Positions 35,798 through 36,459 of a stretch of 36,459 bases of DNA are shown here, one piece after another. The notes beneath the pieces were generated by a model. That model worked only from the letters and a program-made list of their open reading frames with translations, was not told where the DNA came from and did not search any database. This stretch comes from Akkermansiaceae bacterium (lineage in GTDB: Bacteria > Verrucomicrobiota > Verrucomicrobiia > Verrucomicrobiales > Akkermansiaceae). The stretch is from positions 1 through 36,459 of the forward strand of contig JANXMQ010000092.1 of the NCBI GenBank assembly GCA_025354565.1. Reading direction: 5' to 3'. Position 1 is the first letter of the stretch. Every line of letters starts with the position of its first letter. The position numbers and the translations under genes were made by a program.

Positions 35798-35879
35798 CTA
35801 ACGGCAGCCGAATGATCGTTCTCAAGGGTCTCACGAGCTTGAAACCCGCCAACATCCCATTGAACCGTCATTCAATATT

Positions 35880-36290
35880 TCACCTAACAGCCACCACCCG
35901 CAGCATCGGCATTTCTAACTGATCACCTGCGCTCATACCGAGCAGCTTGCGATAAAGCTGACTTGCTGGGGAGAGCAGCGTGATTGCCATGCCCTCATGT
36001 ACGATTTCCATCCCGCCAGCGGCTGGAACTAACAGGAAGTGGGCGGTCTCACCCTTCAAATACACTTCCACCAGCGCACCGGCATCGACAGGAGCCTTTG
36101 GCGCGAAATCCGGCAGCGCCAGCGTGTCGAAAATCCGCAGGGATTCCGCCAACTCCTCGACCTGCCGGGCCTGCCCCGCCGCCAGATAGGATGCCTCCAG
36201 ACTGCGCGTGTCGTATTTCCCCTCGGCCTTACTGCCCGGATCCGTGGCGGCGGCGTGGGCCTCGGTGGCGGCTTTGGTCAGGCGCTCCAA
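35880..36290 (-). CDS. GreA/GreB-like transcription elongation factor family protein
   Basis: A Gre-like protein of at least 136 residues. The block EAHAAATDPGSKAEGKYDTR, SLEASYLAAGQARQVEELAE and the C-terminal domain TAHFLLVPAAGGMEIVHEGM, LLSPASQLYRKLLGMSAGDQ fit the GreA/GreB C-terminal family members that bind RNA polymerase. The order (long N-terminal helices, then a small globular FKBP-like domain) is kept. The listed start is TTG at 36290, but in-frame codons LAKSDRLLEQIRAELRASLE extend upstream to a TAA at 36345-36347. The natural start would be near 36344, where CTC stands in place of ATG. CTG at 36326 is another option. The gap of about 300 bp to the helicase suggests a separate transcript or a damaged region. 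Confidence 0.7.
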   Translation of the reverse strand: MERLTKAATEAHAAATDPGSKAEGKYDTRSLEASYLAAGQARQVEELAESLRIFDTLALPDFAPKAPVDAGALVEVYLKGETAHFLLVPAAGGMEIVHEGMAITLLSPASQLYRKLLGMSAGDQLEMPMLRVVAVR

Positions 36291-36459
36291 GCTCGCACGA
36301 AGTTCGGCGCGGATTTGTTCTAGCAGCCTGTCGGACTTAGCGAGTTAACGCGCTGAGAATCGGCTGTACGAATTTTGATCAACCTGAGTTGGCGTTGAAT
36401 TGAGAATAGCCCCCCTTAAAACCCACCTTATTGAGACTGGTCGAGTTTTTAGCTCTAAG

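Overview
The window looks like a chromosomal segment of a GC-rich Gram-negative bacterium, most likely of the Verrucomicrobiota (Akkermansiaceae/Verrucomicrobiaceae type). The reasons are a PEP-CTERM protein with an Arg-rich tail, a Wzx/Wzc-type exopolysaccharide locus, a UbiE/MenG methylase, and starts that mostly lack Shine-Dalgarno sequences. The assignment comes from gene character, not from a database search. I saw no tRNA, rRNA or CRISPR.

Region 1 (1-4907, minus strand) is a type I restriction-modification operon in the order hsdM, rhuM, hsdS, a duplicated hsdS 3' fragment, a GxxExxY nuclease-family gene, and the start of hsdR cut by the window edge. Every gap between these units carries a copy of one inverted-repeat family. 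The repeats form the 3' end of hsdS and appear to have carried pieces of it around. The central spacer of HsdS has 12-bp tandem repeats encoding TTEL, like the TAEL repeats of EcoR124-type enzymes. The block lacks a hexamer that is very common in the rest of the window, which suggests it was acquired.

Region 2 (5329-6906, plus) holds a short aldehyde dehydrogenase homologue without the catalytic half and a UbiE/MenG methyltransferase. Region 3 (6954-13974, minus) is an exopolysaccharide operon: beta-barrel protein, Wza-like export protein, Wzc-like chain-length/tyrosine-kinase protein, WcaJ-like priming glycosyl-phosphate transferase, and Wzx-like flippase.

Region 4 (14123-30462, plus), divergent from region 3 across about 150 bp, is a compact hybrid NRPS-PKS operon: A-PCP; KS-AT-ACP-aminotransferase-C-A-MT-PCP; C-A-PCP-TE; a PEP-CTERM protein; and an Sfp-type phosphopantetheinyl transferase. 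Genes overlap or nearly touch. By collinearity it should build: amino acid 1, extended by malonate and transaminated to a beta-amino acid, then N-methyl-Ala/Gly, then a Val-like residue, released by the thioesterase. There is no KR, no epimerase, no exporter and no regulator.

Region 5 (30473-36459, minus) holds a GNAT acetyltransferase, trmD, two adjacent SF1 helicases (one with a degenerate nuclease-like N-terminus), and a GreA/GreB-like gene. The last two genes upstream lack a convincing start codon and may be decaying or contain sequence errors.
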